DNA from: Negativicutes bacterium
GTDB taxonomy: Bacteria; Bacillota; Negativicutes; JAGOZY01
Assembly (NCBI GenBank): GCA_018058445.1
Contig: JAGOZY010000007.1
Span: forward strand, 1 to 9,621
Length of the DNA: 9,621 nucleotides
Direction of reading: 5' to 3'
The stretch's first letter is position 1, and the number at the start of each line of letters is the position of its first letter. Below the pieces are notes generated by a model that had not been told where the DNA came from, did not search any database, and was given only the letters and a program-made list of their open reading frames with translations. Shown in pieces: positions 1-5,658 of this stretch. The translations under genes were made by a program, and so were the position numbers.

Positions 1-134
1 AAGCAGATTATCTGGATCGTGGACTGCCAGATGCTTCACCGGAAGGAATTGAAGCAGTCTTTGTCTCAGGAAAGTTGGCTGTTCTTCAAAATGAGATCCA
101 GCCGGGTCGCTATGGAAAACCGATTCGCTTCTAA
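1..134 (+). CDS. C-terminal end of an amidohydrolase, probably N-acyl-D-amino-acid deacylase (partial)
   Basis: The frame starting at base 3 is open from the left edge to a TAA at 132-134 and gives the last 43 residues of a protein whose start lies outside the window. The tail contains GIEAVFVSGKLAV, a few residues, then PGRYGKPIRF. This is the usual ending of metal-dependent amidohydrolases of the D-aminoacylase/dihydroorotase-like group, where the chain returns to the small beta-sandwich (pattern: GI.yVfVNG, then v...g, then pGr.lR). By family knowledge such enzymes remove the acyl group from N-acyl-D-amino acids in the cytoplasm. The metal ligands and active site are not in the window, so the substrate cannot be judged; another amidohydrolase (for example an isoaspartyl dipeptidase-like enzyme) is possible. 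It is followed 32 bases later by a strong terminator, so it belongs to a separate transcript from the genes to its right. Confidence 0.6.
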   Translation, partial: ADYLDRGLPDASPEGIEAVFVSGKLAVLQNEIQPGRYGKPIRF

Positions 135-165
135 TCTTAGGCTAAAAAAATAACAACGATCACCC

Positions 166-201
166 GATCGAGTAGACTTTTTGTCTACTCGATTATTTTT
201 T
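166..201 (+). terminator. Rho-independent terminator after the amidohydrolase gene
   Basis: An 11-bp perfect stem (ATCGAGTAGAC at 167-177 with GTCTACTCGAT at 183-193), extendable by a G-T pair, closes a five-T loop and is followed by TATTTTTT. It ends the upstream amidohydrolase transcript and insulates the MerR promoter that begins about ten bases further on. Confidence 0.9.
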
Positions 202-211
202 ATAAAACCCA

Positions 212-242
212 TTGACTTAAAGTAACTTTAAGGTGATATACT
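212..242 (+). promoter_or_regulatory. MerR-type promoter and operator of the merR-CMD unit
   Basis: A -35 box TTGACT (212-217) and a -10 box TATACT (237-242) are separated by 19 bases. This over-long spacer is typical of promoters that MerR-family activators untwist. The spacer carries a perfect dyad, CTTAAAGT (216-223), one base, ACTTTAAG (225-232), which resembles the operators of the AdhR/TipA-like branch of the family. The dyad therefore is very likely the binding site of the MerR protein encoded immediately downstream (autoregulation). The predicted transcription start falls at about 248-250, on top of the ATG at 249, so the message may be leaderless. The regulator assignment is an inference from adjacency and layout. 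Confidence 0.8.
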
Positions 243-248
243 CCGTTC

Positions 249-629
249 ATGGATAAATATTTTTATATCAGAGAAGTTGCCCAGATCACCGAATTATCCC
301 CATCAAATATCCGTTATTACGAAAGTGAGGGTTTGATTCACAGTGTCGACCGTGATGTAAATGGCATCAGACGGTTTAACGAAAAGGAATTTGAATGGAT
401 ACAATTTTTGGGAAAAATGAAGGAATTGGAAATGCCCATTGTGCAAATAAAGCAATATGCAATTTTAAGAGCGCAAGGGGTTAGCACAATCAAAGAGAGA
501 ATGAATATCCTCGCACTGCATAAACAGTACGTGTTACAGAAAATTAGCAAGCTTCAGGAAAATAGTCATCTATTAGACAATAAAATAGAAATCTACCGAC
601 AAATGGAGGAAAAAGAAAATGGAAAATAG
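249..629 (+). CDS. MerR-family transcriptional regulator (AdhR-like), cysteine-free
   Basis: A 126-residue DNA-binding regulator. Residues 5-70 are the winged helix-turn-helix domain: YIREVAQITELSPSNIRYYE at 6-25, GLI at 28-30 and the wing GIRRF at 39-43. A dimerisation coiled coil follows (about 80-120). The start is fixed by the N-terminal motif: translation must begin at or close to 249. No usable ribosome binding site precedes it except an AAGGTGA at 230-236 inside the promoter, so leaderless initiation is possible. It overlaps the next gene by 11 bases and shares its transcript. By family it should bind the dyad in its own promoter and switch the unit on in response to a signal. The protein has no cysteine. 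In AdhR-like regulators, as I recall them, a conserved Cys sits near residue 56 (here Lys, within FLGKMK), so a thiol-based aldehyde or redox sensing mechanism is unlikely. The inducer is unknown. Confidence 0.88.
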   Translation: MDKYFYIREVAQITELSPSNIRYYESEGLIHSVDRDVNGIRRFNEKEFEWIQFLGKMKELEMPIVQIKQYAILRAQGVSTIKERMNILALHKQYVLQKISKLQENSHLLDNKIEIYRQMEEKENGK

Positions 630-981
630 TGATCGCTTCGAAAGAGGATTAAAGAATTTACAGGCGATAGATGGAGATAAAGGCGTTGATATTACGGATA
701 GCCTTGGCGATCTAGGAAAATACATTGTTGAGTTTGCTTTTGGTGATATTTATGATCGAAAAGGCTTATCGTTTCGCGAAAGAGAAATCGCGACCATTGC
801 GATGTTAGCCTGTCTAGGGGGCCGTGAACCCCAGCTAGATGTCCATATTCATGCAGGCCTAAATGTTGGATTGACCGAGCAGGAGATTGAAGAAGTCATC
901 ATTCAAACCGTTCCTTACGCTGGTTTTCCTAGTGCGATTAACGCGATGAATGTTTTTAAAAACATCAAAAACAAACAGTAA
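619..981 (+). CDS. Carboxymuconolactone decarboxylase (CMD) family protein
   Basis: A 120-residue all-helical cytoplasmic protein of the CMD/AhpD superfamily. The core reads REREIATIAMLACLGGREPQ (53-72), then LDVHIHAGLNVGLTEQEIEE (73-92), then a tail with YAGFPSAINAM (100-110), which follows the PcaC-like pattern closely. Glu55, Cys65 and the His76/His78 pair lie where the family keeps its active-site residues. The CxxC motif of AhpD peroxidase is absent, so alkyl-hydroperoxidase activity of the AhpD kind is not expected. True 4-carboxymuconolactone decarboxylase activity is also doubtful because no aromatic-degradation genes are nearby. Many Firmicutes proteins of this type are uncharacterised and sit beside MerR regulators. 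Translation starts within the merR 3' end behind GGAGGA (605-610), so expression is coupled. Family membership is firm, function unknown. Confidence 0.85.
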   Translation: MENSDRFERGLKNLQAIDGDKGVDITDSLGDLGKYIVEFAFGDIYDRKGLSFREREIATIAMLACLGGREPQLDVHIHAGLNVGLTEQEIEEVIIQTVPYAGFPSAINAMNVFKNIKNKQ

Positions 982-1007
982 ACTCACCCATCAAAAGGAG
1001 AATGAAC

Positions 1008-1223
1008 ATGAGTCTAAAACAGGAAATTATCAGTAAAATAGCGGCAGCTTTTGTGTTGTCACTTTGTATGTCATTGATCCTAACAGTCATTAACATTGGC
1101 TTTAGCGAATCACTAGTAAAAATTTGGCTAAGAACATGGCTGACTGCTTTTACCATTGTTACGCCATTAACATTTTTAATTCCCGGATTTATAAACAAAA
1201 TAGTGACTAAGTATATTTGTTAG
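1008..1223 (+). CDS. Small two-helix membrane protein, DUF2798-like
   Basis: A 71-residue hydrophobic protein with two predicted membrane helices (about residues 8-28 and 43-63) separated by a short polar stretch containing GFSESLVKIWLRTW. The arrangement, with an N-terminal charged SLKQEI segment, an asparagine-glycine turn after helix 1 and a W-L-R-x-W entry into helix 2, fits the DUF2798 family as I remember it; its function is unknown. An ATG at 1002 in the same frame is only one base from the AAGGAG at 995-1000, whereas the ATG at 1008 has a seven-base spacing, so 1008 is the better start. It lies 26 bases after the CMD gene on the same strand with no terminator between, so it is probably part of the same operon. 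Calling it a transporter or a stress protein would be guesswork. Confidence 0.7.
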   Translation: MSLKQEIISKIAAAFVLSLCMSLILTVINIGFSESLVKIWLRTWLTAFTIVTPLTFLIPGFINKIVTKYIC

Positions 1224-1264
1224 TCCAAGTAAAAAATTAAAATATCTTAGAGGAGATTACCGAT

Positions 1265-1591
1265 ATGAAAAAAGAGTATCTAATTAATAACATCGATCCA
1301 CAAGAATTGAAAAAATTATATTACTGTACTGCTTGCATAAAAGTTACAGAGGGTAACGATTATGATGCTGTGTATGATGAGTTTCTAGATTTTGTAAAAC
1401 TGACCATCCAAGAAGAAGGCTGCTTAGAGTTCTTTGTTGTTCCTGGCAATCGCAAAGAAGGGGAATTTATCCTTTGGGAGATTTGGAAAAACAAAGAAGC
1501 CTTCCATTTTCATCACAATGCACCACATACGAAAGAGTATTTCAGTAAAAAATTAACTGAAATCAAGTGGCTAGAAGCGCCGGAAGCTTAA
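1265..1591 (+). CDS. Antibiotic biosynthesis monooxygenase (ABM)-fold protein, putative quinol monooxygenase
   Basis: A 108-residue protein with a dimeric alpha+beta (ferredoxin-like) ABM domain at about residues 19-98. The signs are a first strand YYCTACIKVTEG, a helix, then EEGCLEFFVV (50-59), FILWEIWKNKEAF (68-80) and a His-rich HFHHNAPHTKEYF segment (81-93). The EGCL, E.W and H...PH positions match the YgiN/ABM pattern. Known members oxidise quinols or polyketides without a cofactor, or degrade haem; which applies here cannot be told. About 18 extra residues precede the domain. The start has a clear AGGAG (1251-1255) nine bases upstream. It is the last gene of the MerR unit, 41 bases after the DUF2798-like gene and 61 bases before the terminator stem. 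Together with the CMD protein it suggests handling of a reactive small molecule, possibly a quinone, which is inference. Confidence 0.82.
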   Translation: MKKEYLINNIDPQELKKLYYCTACIKVTEGNDYDAVYDEFLDFVKLTIQEEGCLEFFVVPGNRKEGEFILWEIWKNKEAFHFHHNAPHTKEYFSKKLTEIKWLEAPEA

Positions 1592-1652
1592 TTCATTAGT
1601 GAAACAAAAAACCATTACTTTTAATTTTAAAATCACATAGAGTGACACTAAG

Positions 1653-1684
1653 AAAAACGCTTTGAATTATTCAAAGCGTTTTTT
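1653..1684 (+). terminator. Rho-independent terminator of the MerR unit
   Basis: A 14-bp stem (1653-1666 with 1670-1683, core AACGCTTTGAA/TTCAAAGCGTT) closes a TTA loop and runs directly into a T-tract. It ends the merR-CMD-DUF2798-ABM transcript 61 bases after the last stop codon and separates it from the ars promoter. The A-run on the left arm could allow some function in the other direction, but no minus-strand gene approaches it. Confidence 0.93.
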
Positions 1685-1704
1685 ATATAAAGAGAGACAT
1701 TACA

Positions 1705-1733
1705 TTGACAATTGTCTATGTGTAGACTATGAT
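1705..1733 (+). promoter_or_regulatory. Sigma-A type promoter of the ars operon
   Basis: TTGACA (1705-1710) and TATGAT (1728-1733) are separated by 17 bases, close to the ideal housekeeping promoter. Transcription should start near 1740, about 34 bases before the arsR start. A promoter this strong is expected to depend on tight repression by ArsR, whose likely sites overlap it. Confidence 0.88.
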
Positions 1734-1760
1734 ATTTACATAGACGTTTATCTATGTAAA
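1707..1760 (+). promoter_or_regulatory. Probable ArsR operator region with repeated TCTATGT half-sites
   Basis: Three exact copies of one heptamer occur in alternating orientation: TCTATGT at 1715-1721, ACATAGA at 1738-1744 and TCTATGT at 1751-1757. The last two form a perfect 10-bp inverted repeat (1735-1744 with 1751-1760, six-base gap). The first is part of GTCTATGT (1714-1721), which mirrors ACATAGAC (1738-1745) across the -10 box, and also pairs with TAGAC at 1723-1727. A further palindrome GACAATTGTC (1707-1716) overlaps the -35 box. Repressor on these sites would cover the spacer, the -10 box and the transcription start. ArsR as the binder is inferred from position; the repeats are seen directly. 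Confidence 0.75.
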
Positions 1761-1773
1761 AGGAGGAGCTTTT

Positions 1774-2106
1774 ATGAAACCCAGTTATGCGGATCATGCT
1801 TTAGTCTTTAAAGCACTCTCGGATCCTACCCGTCTTCAGATTTTAGATATGCTTTCTTGTGGTGAGCTCTGTGCTTGCGATATTTTAGAAGCTTTTCGAA
1901 TTACCCAGCCGACTCTGAGCTATCACATGAAAATTTTGGTGGATTCCGGTCTCGTTAGTGCAAAAAAAGAAGGAGTCTGGATGAACTATCGTCAGCAAAA
2001 AGAACGGATAGAAGCAATGTTTGATTTTCTAACTGAAATTACCCAAGCGACCGGGTCGTGCATCTGTCACCCGATTCAAAGTAAGGAAGAAAAAGGAGCG
2101 GTTTGA
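1774..2106 (+). CDS. arsR: ArsR, arsenite-responsive repressor
   Basis: A 110-residue ArsR/SmtB-family winged-helix repressor. FKALSDPTRLQILDML (12-27) is the family signature, the metalloid site ELCACDIL lies at 31-38, and the recognition helix is TQPTLSYHMKILVDSGLV (44-61). Cys33 and Cys35 match the two thiols that are enough for induction in the E. coli R773 protein. The third cysteine of the ELCVCDLC form is replaced by Leu38. Extra cysteines occur at 29 and in a C-terminal CIC (96-98), whose role is unknown. When arsenite binds, the dimer is expected to leave the operator and release the operon. The start has an excellent AGGAGGAG (1761-1768). It is the first gene of the operon, and arsD begins one base after its stop. 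Confidence 0.95.
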   Translation: MKPSYADHALVFKALSDPTRLQILDMLSCGELCACDILEAFRITQPTLSYHMKILVDSGLVSAKKEGVWMNYRQQKERIEAMFDFLTEITQATGSCICHPIQSKEEKGAV

Positions 2107-2107
2107 A

Positions 2108-2413
2108 ATGAAAAAAATTGAAATTTTTGATCCTGCGATGTGCTGTGAAACCGGAATTTGTGGGCCCAGTATTGATCAGGAGCTTTTAAAAGTGGCTACT
2201 TTAATTCAGGCCCTAAAAGATAAAGGGGCAGACATTTCTCGTTATGGCCTAGCAAATAATCCACAAAAATTCATTGAGAATAAAGTGGTAAATGAACTGT
2301 TGCAAGCCGAAGGCGCTGAGGTTCTTCCTTTGGTGCTAGTGGATGGAAAAGTGGCGAAGAAAAAAGCTTATCCAACCGAAGCAGAATTTTTGGCATGGAC
2401 AAATCTTTCCTAG
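2108..2413 (+). CDS. arsD: ArsD, arsenite metallochaperone
   Basis: A 101-residue thioredoxin-fold protein. It has the diagnostic FDPAMCCETGICGPSID near the N-terminus, so Cys12, Cys13 and Cys18 match the trio that carries arsenite to ArsA. EVLPLVLVDGKV (71-82) is the conserved thioredoxin-like strand and turn. At 101 residues it is shorter than the R773 protein (about 120), and the two C-terminal vicinal cysteine pairs of that protein are absent; those pairs are reported not to be needed for chaperone activity. ArsD also has weak repressor activity in some systems. It sits between arsR and arsA, the classic arrangement. Its ribosome binding site AAGGAG (2093-2098) lies inside the arsR 3' end. 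Confidence 0.96.
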   Translation: MKKIEIFDPAMCCETGICGPSIDQELLKVATLIQALKDKGADISRYGLANNPQKFIENKVVNELLQAEGAEVLPLVLVDGKVAKKKAYPTEAEFLAWTNLS

Positions 2414-2427
2414 TTTTAAAAAGAAAT

Positions 2428-2442
2428 GGAGACTTTAGTATG
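2428..2442 (+). promoter_or_regulatory. Ribosome binding site deciding the arsA start
   Basis: GGAG (2428-2431) lies eight bases before ATG at 2440. The alternative in-frame ATG at 2395, inside arsD, has no Shine-Dalgarno sequence and would add 15 residues (MDKSFLVLKRNGDFS) not expected in ArsA. The second of the tandem ATGs (2443) cannot be excluded. Confidence 0.7.
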
Positions 2443-4185
2443 ATGAAGCCATTTGATTTAAAGGAAATCACTCAGACTCAATATATTTTTTTTACGGGCA
2501 AAGGCGGAGTTGGAAAAACTTCAACTGCCTGCGCAGTTGCTGTTAATTTGGCGGATGAAGGGAAAAAAGTGCTCCTGATCAGCACCGATCCAGCTTCTAA
2601 TCTGCAAGATGTATTTTCTCGTGAACTTGACGGTAAGGGAACCCCCATCGCCGAAGTACCTGGGTTGATTGTTGCGAACTTAAATCCCGAAGAAGCGGCG
2701 CGGGAATATCGTGAAACCGTTGTCGGCCCCTATCGAGGTAAGTTACCAGAAAGCGTCATTATCAATATGGAAGAACAACTTTCGGGATCATGTACCGTTG
2801 AAATTGCCGCATTTGATCAATTTTCAAGTTTTATTACAGACCCAACGACAAAAGATCGCTATGACTTTATTATCTTTGATACCGCTCCGACCGGTCATAC
2901 ACTTCGTATGCTTGAATTGCCTTCGGCCTGGAGTGGATTTATCAGTGAGAGCACCCATGGAGCATCTTGCTTAGGCCAGTTATCCGGCTTGGAAGCTAAA
3001 AAAGAAATATATAAAGCTGCCATGGAAAACTTAAAAGACCCTGCGAAAACGACATTAGTGCTTGTGTCCCGTCCAGAAGGAACTCCTCTAATTGAGGCAA
3101 ATCGATCCAGCAAAGAATTGCAAGATATGGGGATAATCAATCAGAAGTTGATTATCAATGGAGTCCTCGCTGAAGGAACTGACCCGGCATCAAATAAGAT
3201 TAAAGAAAAACAAGAAAAATCGCTGCAAGAAATGCCTGCTGATCTTGCTGCGCTTCCTCAGCAGATGATCCCTTTGCGGACCTATAACGTGCTCGGTCTG
3301 GAAAAATTACGCTCCTTCTTTAAAGAAGATTTTGATTTTGTGGCTGACCATAGTGCCAATCAAATTCTTGGACAGAAATTCTCAGCTTTGCTGGAAGAAC
3401 TGGATCAGACGAATAAACGAGTCATCTTTACGATGGGAAAAGGCGGAGTCGGAAAGACAACTTTGGCTGCAGCCCTTGCGCTTGGGCTTGCAAAAAAAGG
3501 AAAAAAAGTTCATCTCACTACAACAGACCCAGCAGCCCATCTCAGTTATGTCATCGATCAGTCAGCAAACATTGAAATTAGCCGAATCGATGAAAAAGAT
3601 GAACTTGAAAAATACCAGAATGAAGTACTCACAAAAGCCCGTCAGACGATGAATGAATCGGATATTGCCTATATTGAAGAAGATCTTCGCTCACCTTGCA
3701 CGCAGGAAATTGCGGTATTTAGAGCATTTGCTGAAATCGTTGAAAAAGCAGAAGATCAAGTGGTTATTATCGACACCGCCCCGACAGGACACACTTTACT
3801 ACTACTTGACTCCACTCAAAGCTATCATCGCGAAGTCGAAAGAACCAAAGGAGAGATTCCGGTATCGGTTCAAAACCTTTTACCTCGTTTGCGGGATAAA
3901 GAGCAGACCGAAGTAATTATCGTCACTCTTCCAGAGGCAACACCAGTATTTGAAGCTGAGCGATTGCAAGAAGATCTAAAACGAGCTGAGATTCCCAGTC
4001 ATTGGTGGATGATTAATCAGTCCCTATCAACCACAGCAACAACAAGCCCGATGCTTATGGCAAGAGCTCAAGAAGAGTTGCAGTGGATCAAGAAAGTAAG
4101 TGAAATTAGCGAAGGGAAATTTGTTCTTCTACCTTGGTATGAGAATGAATCAAGAGAGCAAATCTCTCTAATTTCGAATGAATAA
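2440..4185 (+). CDS. arsA: ArsA, arsenite efflux pump ATPase
   Basis: A 581-residue cytoplasmic ATPase (numbering from the ATG at 2440) made of two homologous halves, about the length of E. coli ArsA. Half A1 has the P-loop GKGGVGKTS (20-28), the STDPASN switch (48-54) and DTAPTGHTL (147-155). Half A2 has GKGGVGKTT (333-341), TTDPAAH (361-367) and DTAPTGHTL (445-453). The three metalloid-binding cysteines are all kept: Cys118 (GSCTVEIAAF), Cys177 (GASCLGQ) and Cys420 (SPCTQEIAVF). Both nucleotide sites therefore look intact. ArsD delivers arsenite to these thiols and ATP hydrolysis then drives extrusion through the membrane permease. The gene lies 26 bases after arsD and 9 bases before acr3. 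Its pairing with an Acr3-type rather than an ArsB-type permease is known elsewhere. Confidence 0.97.
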   Translation: MMKPFDLKEITQTQYIFFTGKGGVGKTSTACAVAVNLADEGKKVLLISTDPASNLQDVFSRELDGKGTPIAEVPGLIVANLNPEEAAREYRETVVGPYRGKLPESVIINMEEQLSGSCTVEIAAFDQFSSFITDPTTKDRYDFIIFDTAPTGHTLRMLELPSAWSGFISESTHGASCLGQLSGLEAKKEIYKAAMENLKDPAKTTLVLVSRPEGTPLIEANRSSKELQDMGIINQKLIINGVLAEGTDPASNKIKEKQEKSLQEMPADLAALPQQMIPLRTYNVLGLEKLRSFFKEDFDFVADHSANQILGQKFSALLEELDQTNKRVIFTMGKGGVGKTTLAAALALGLAKKGKKVHLTTTDPAAHLSYVIDQSANIEISRIDEKDELEKYQNEVLTKARQTMNESDIAYIEEDLRSPCTQEIAVFRAFAEIVEKAEDQVVIIDTAPTGHTLLLLDSTQSYHREVERTKGEIPVSVQNLLPRLRDKEQTEVIIVTLPEATPVFEAERLQEDLKRAEIPSHWWMINQSLSTTATTSPMLMARAQEELQWIKKVSEISEGKFVLLPWYENESREQISLISNE

Positions 4186-4194
4186 GGTGAAGAA

Positions 4195-5220
4195 ATGAGT
4201 TTTTTAGATCGCTATCTTACGGTCTGGATTCTGGCTGCGATGGCTTTAGGAGTTGCTCTTGGTAATTTTAGTGACTCCTTGTCGCACTTTTTAGGTACTT
4301 TCTCAATTGGCTCTACGTCAATTCCGATAGCCATCGGTCTGATTGCGATGATGATTCCGCCACTTGCGAAAGTTCGCTATGAAGAAATCAATAAAGTTTT
4401 TCAAGATCGTAGAGTCATGGTGCTATCACTTTTGCAAAATTGGATTGTCGGTCCCATCCTCATGTTTATTCTTGGCTGGATCTTTCTGGCGGATTCGCCA
4501 GATTTATTTAGCGGCTTGATTTTAATTGGTCTCGCCCGTTGTATCGCCATGGTGATCGTATGGAATGATCTGGCTGAGGGAAGTCGCGAGTATACCGCAG
4601 CTCTTATTGGTGTGAACTCCATTTTTCAGTTAGTTGCTTATGCCCCAATGACTTATCTTTTCCTGACTCTTCTCCCTTTGTGGGTGGGAATTGATCTAGG
4701 ATCACATTATGTCTCGTTTATCGAAGTGGCTAAAAGCGTTGCTATTTATTTAGGGACTCCTTTTGTGATTGGATATGGACTGAGAAAATATTTGCGTCCT
4801 CGTAAAGGTGCCGAATGGTACGATCATGTATTTCTCAAAACGATAAGTCCGCTGACTCTGATCTTTCTTCTCTTAACGATTGTCCTGATGTTTACTCTGC
4901 AAGGGAAAGCAATCTTGGCAGCTCCATCATTAGTTGTGAAAGTCAGCATCCCCCTTCTCATTTATTTTCTTTTGATGTTCTTTATCTCATTTGGCTGGGC
5001 ATTATACAAGAAAATACCTTATGAAGTTGCGGTATCTCTTGCCTTTACTGCTGGAAGTAATAACTTTGAGCTAGCGATCGCAGTTGCGATTTCACTTTTT
5101 GGAATTCATTCCCCCCAAGCCTTTACCGGCGTTATTGGACCTCTCATCGAGGTTCCTGTTATGCTAGGACTTGTTCACGTAGCCCTTTGGACCAAAAAGC
5201 GATTGGAGGAGAATCGATAA
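4195..5220 (+). CDS. acr3: Acr3-family arsenite efflux permease
   Basis: A 341-residue polytopic inner-membrane protein with about ten predicted helices, of the ACR3 (bile/arsenite/riboflavin transporter) family and not the ArsB family. The diagnostic segments are GLARCIAMVIVWNDLA (112-127), carrying Cys116, and AFTAGSNNFELAIAV (283-297), carrying Glu292. They match the essential Cys and Glu of characterised Acr3 proteins, with the same 176-residue spacing that I recall for the Alkaliphilus protein. It exports arsenite, as a proton antiporter on its own or energised by ArsA. The start has AAGGTGA (4184-4190) overlapping the arsA stop codon. arsC begins one base after its stop, indicating translational coupling. 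In Firmicutes annotations this gene is often called arsB, which is misleading here. Confidence 0.96.
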   Translation: MSFLDRYLTVWILAAMALGVALGNFSDSLSHFLGTFSIGSTSIPIAIGLIAMMIPPLAKVRYEEINKVFQDRRVMVLSLLQNWIVGPILMFILGWIFLADSPDLFSGLILIGLARCIAMVIVWNDLAEGSREYTAALIGVNSIFQLVAYAPMTYLFLTLLPLWVGIDLGSHYVSFIEVAKSVAIYLGTPFVIGYGLRKYLRPRKGAEWYDHVFLKTISPLTLIFLLLTIVLMFTLQGKAILAAPSLVVKVSIPLLIYFLLMFFISFGWALYKKIPYEVAVSLAFTAGSNNFELAIAVAISLFGIHSPQAFTGVIGPLIEVPVMLGLVHVALWTKKRLEENR

Positions 5221-5221
5221 C

Positions 5222-5638
5222 ATGAAGAAACCGATAGTTGCGTTTATCTGTGTTCATAATTCCTGTCGATCTCAGATGGCTGAAGCACTTGCTCATCATT
5301 TTGAAAAAGAAACTTTTGACGCTTTTTCAGCGGGTACTGAGCTTAAAGATCGAATAAATCCTGACGCAGTTGAGATCATTAAAGAGCTTTATGGAATCAA
5401 TATGGAAGAATCGCAACAGCCTAAATTACTGGAAAATCTTCCATCTAATGTAGATATTGTCGTCACAATGGGCTGTAATGTCTCGTGCCCACATTTACCA
5501 TCCTCCCATCGAGAAGATTGGGGACTCGAAGATCCGAGCGGAAAACCTCGGGTGGATTTTATTCAAACTGCCCAAACCATCCGAGACAAAGTGCGTGATC
5601 TCGGCGTCCGTATTCGAGAAAAACAAATTGCTTTCTAG
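5222..5638 (+). CDS. arsC: ArsC, arsenate reductase (low-molecular-weight phosphatase type)
   Basis: A 138-residue reductase of the thioredoxin-coupled, LMW-phosphatase-fold family. The P-loop is CVHNSCRS (10-17), with nucleophile Cys10 and Cys15. The redox helix region TMGCNVSCPHLPSSHREDWG (82-101) supplies Cys85 and Cys89, and the aspartate of EDPSG (103-107) is the likely general acid. It converts arsenate to arsenite, the form that Acr3 exports. In the S. aureus pI258 enzyme the shuttle cysteines are 82 and 89; here the pair is closer (CNVSC). This matches another common subgroup with a TMGC motif, so I do not read it as a defect. A GGAGGAG (5205-5211) serves its start. It is the last gene of the operon, with its stop 20 bases before the terminator stem. 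Confidence 0.95.
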   Translation: MKKPIVAFICVHNSCRSQMAEALAHHFEKETFDAFSAGTELKDRINPDAVEIIKELYGINMEESQQPKLLENLPSNVDIVVTMGCNVSCPHLPSSHREDWGLEDPSGKPRVDFIQTAQTIRDKVRDLGVRIREKQIAF

Positions 5639-5658
5639 AAGAATTTTTCTGTGAAATC

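Noticed and set aside
230..236. AAGGTGA as ribosome binding site of merR
   Set aside because: It is twelve bases from the ATG and lies upstream of the -10 box, so it would not be in the message from the predicted promoter. It cannot be excluded if another promoter exists.
1002..1007. Start of the small membrane protein at 1002
   Set aside because: It is only one base from AAGGAG, too close for initiation; the ATG at 1008 has normal spacing.
965..1198. Minus-strand open frame opposite the DUF2798-like gene
   Set aside because: It is antisense to a gene with a good ribosome binding site and family resemblance, and shows no recognisable domain of its own.
1735..1760. RNA hairpin or riboswitch in the arsR leader
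   Set aside because: The left arm lies mostly upstream of the predicted transcription start (about 1740), so the full stem would not form in RNA; a DNA operator explains it better.
2395..2439. Longer ArsA start at 2395 overlapping arsD
   Set aside because: There is no ribosome binding site, and the 15 extra residues do not fit the ArsA N-terminus; 2440 has GGAG eight bases upstream.
2711..3916. Several open frames of 80-110 codons in other frames inside arsA, both strands
   Set aside because: They are shadows of a conserved ATPase gene, with low-complexity translations and no matching ribosome binding sites.
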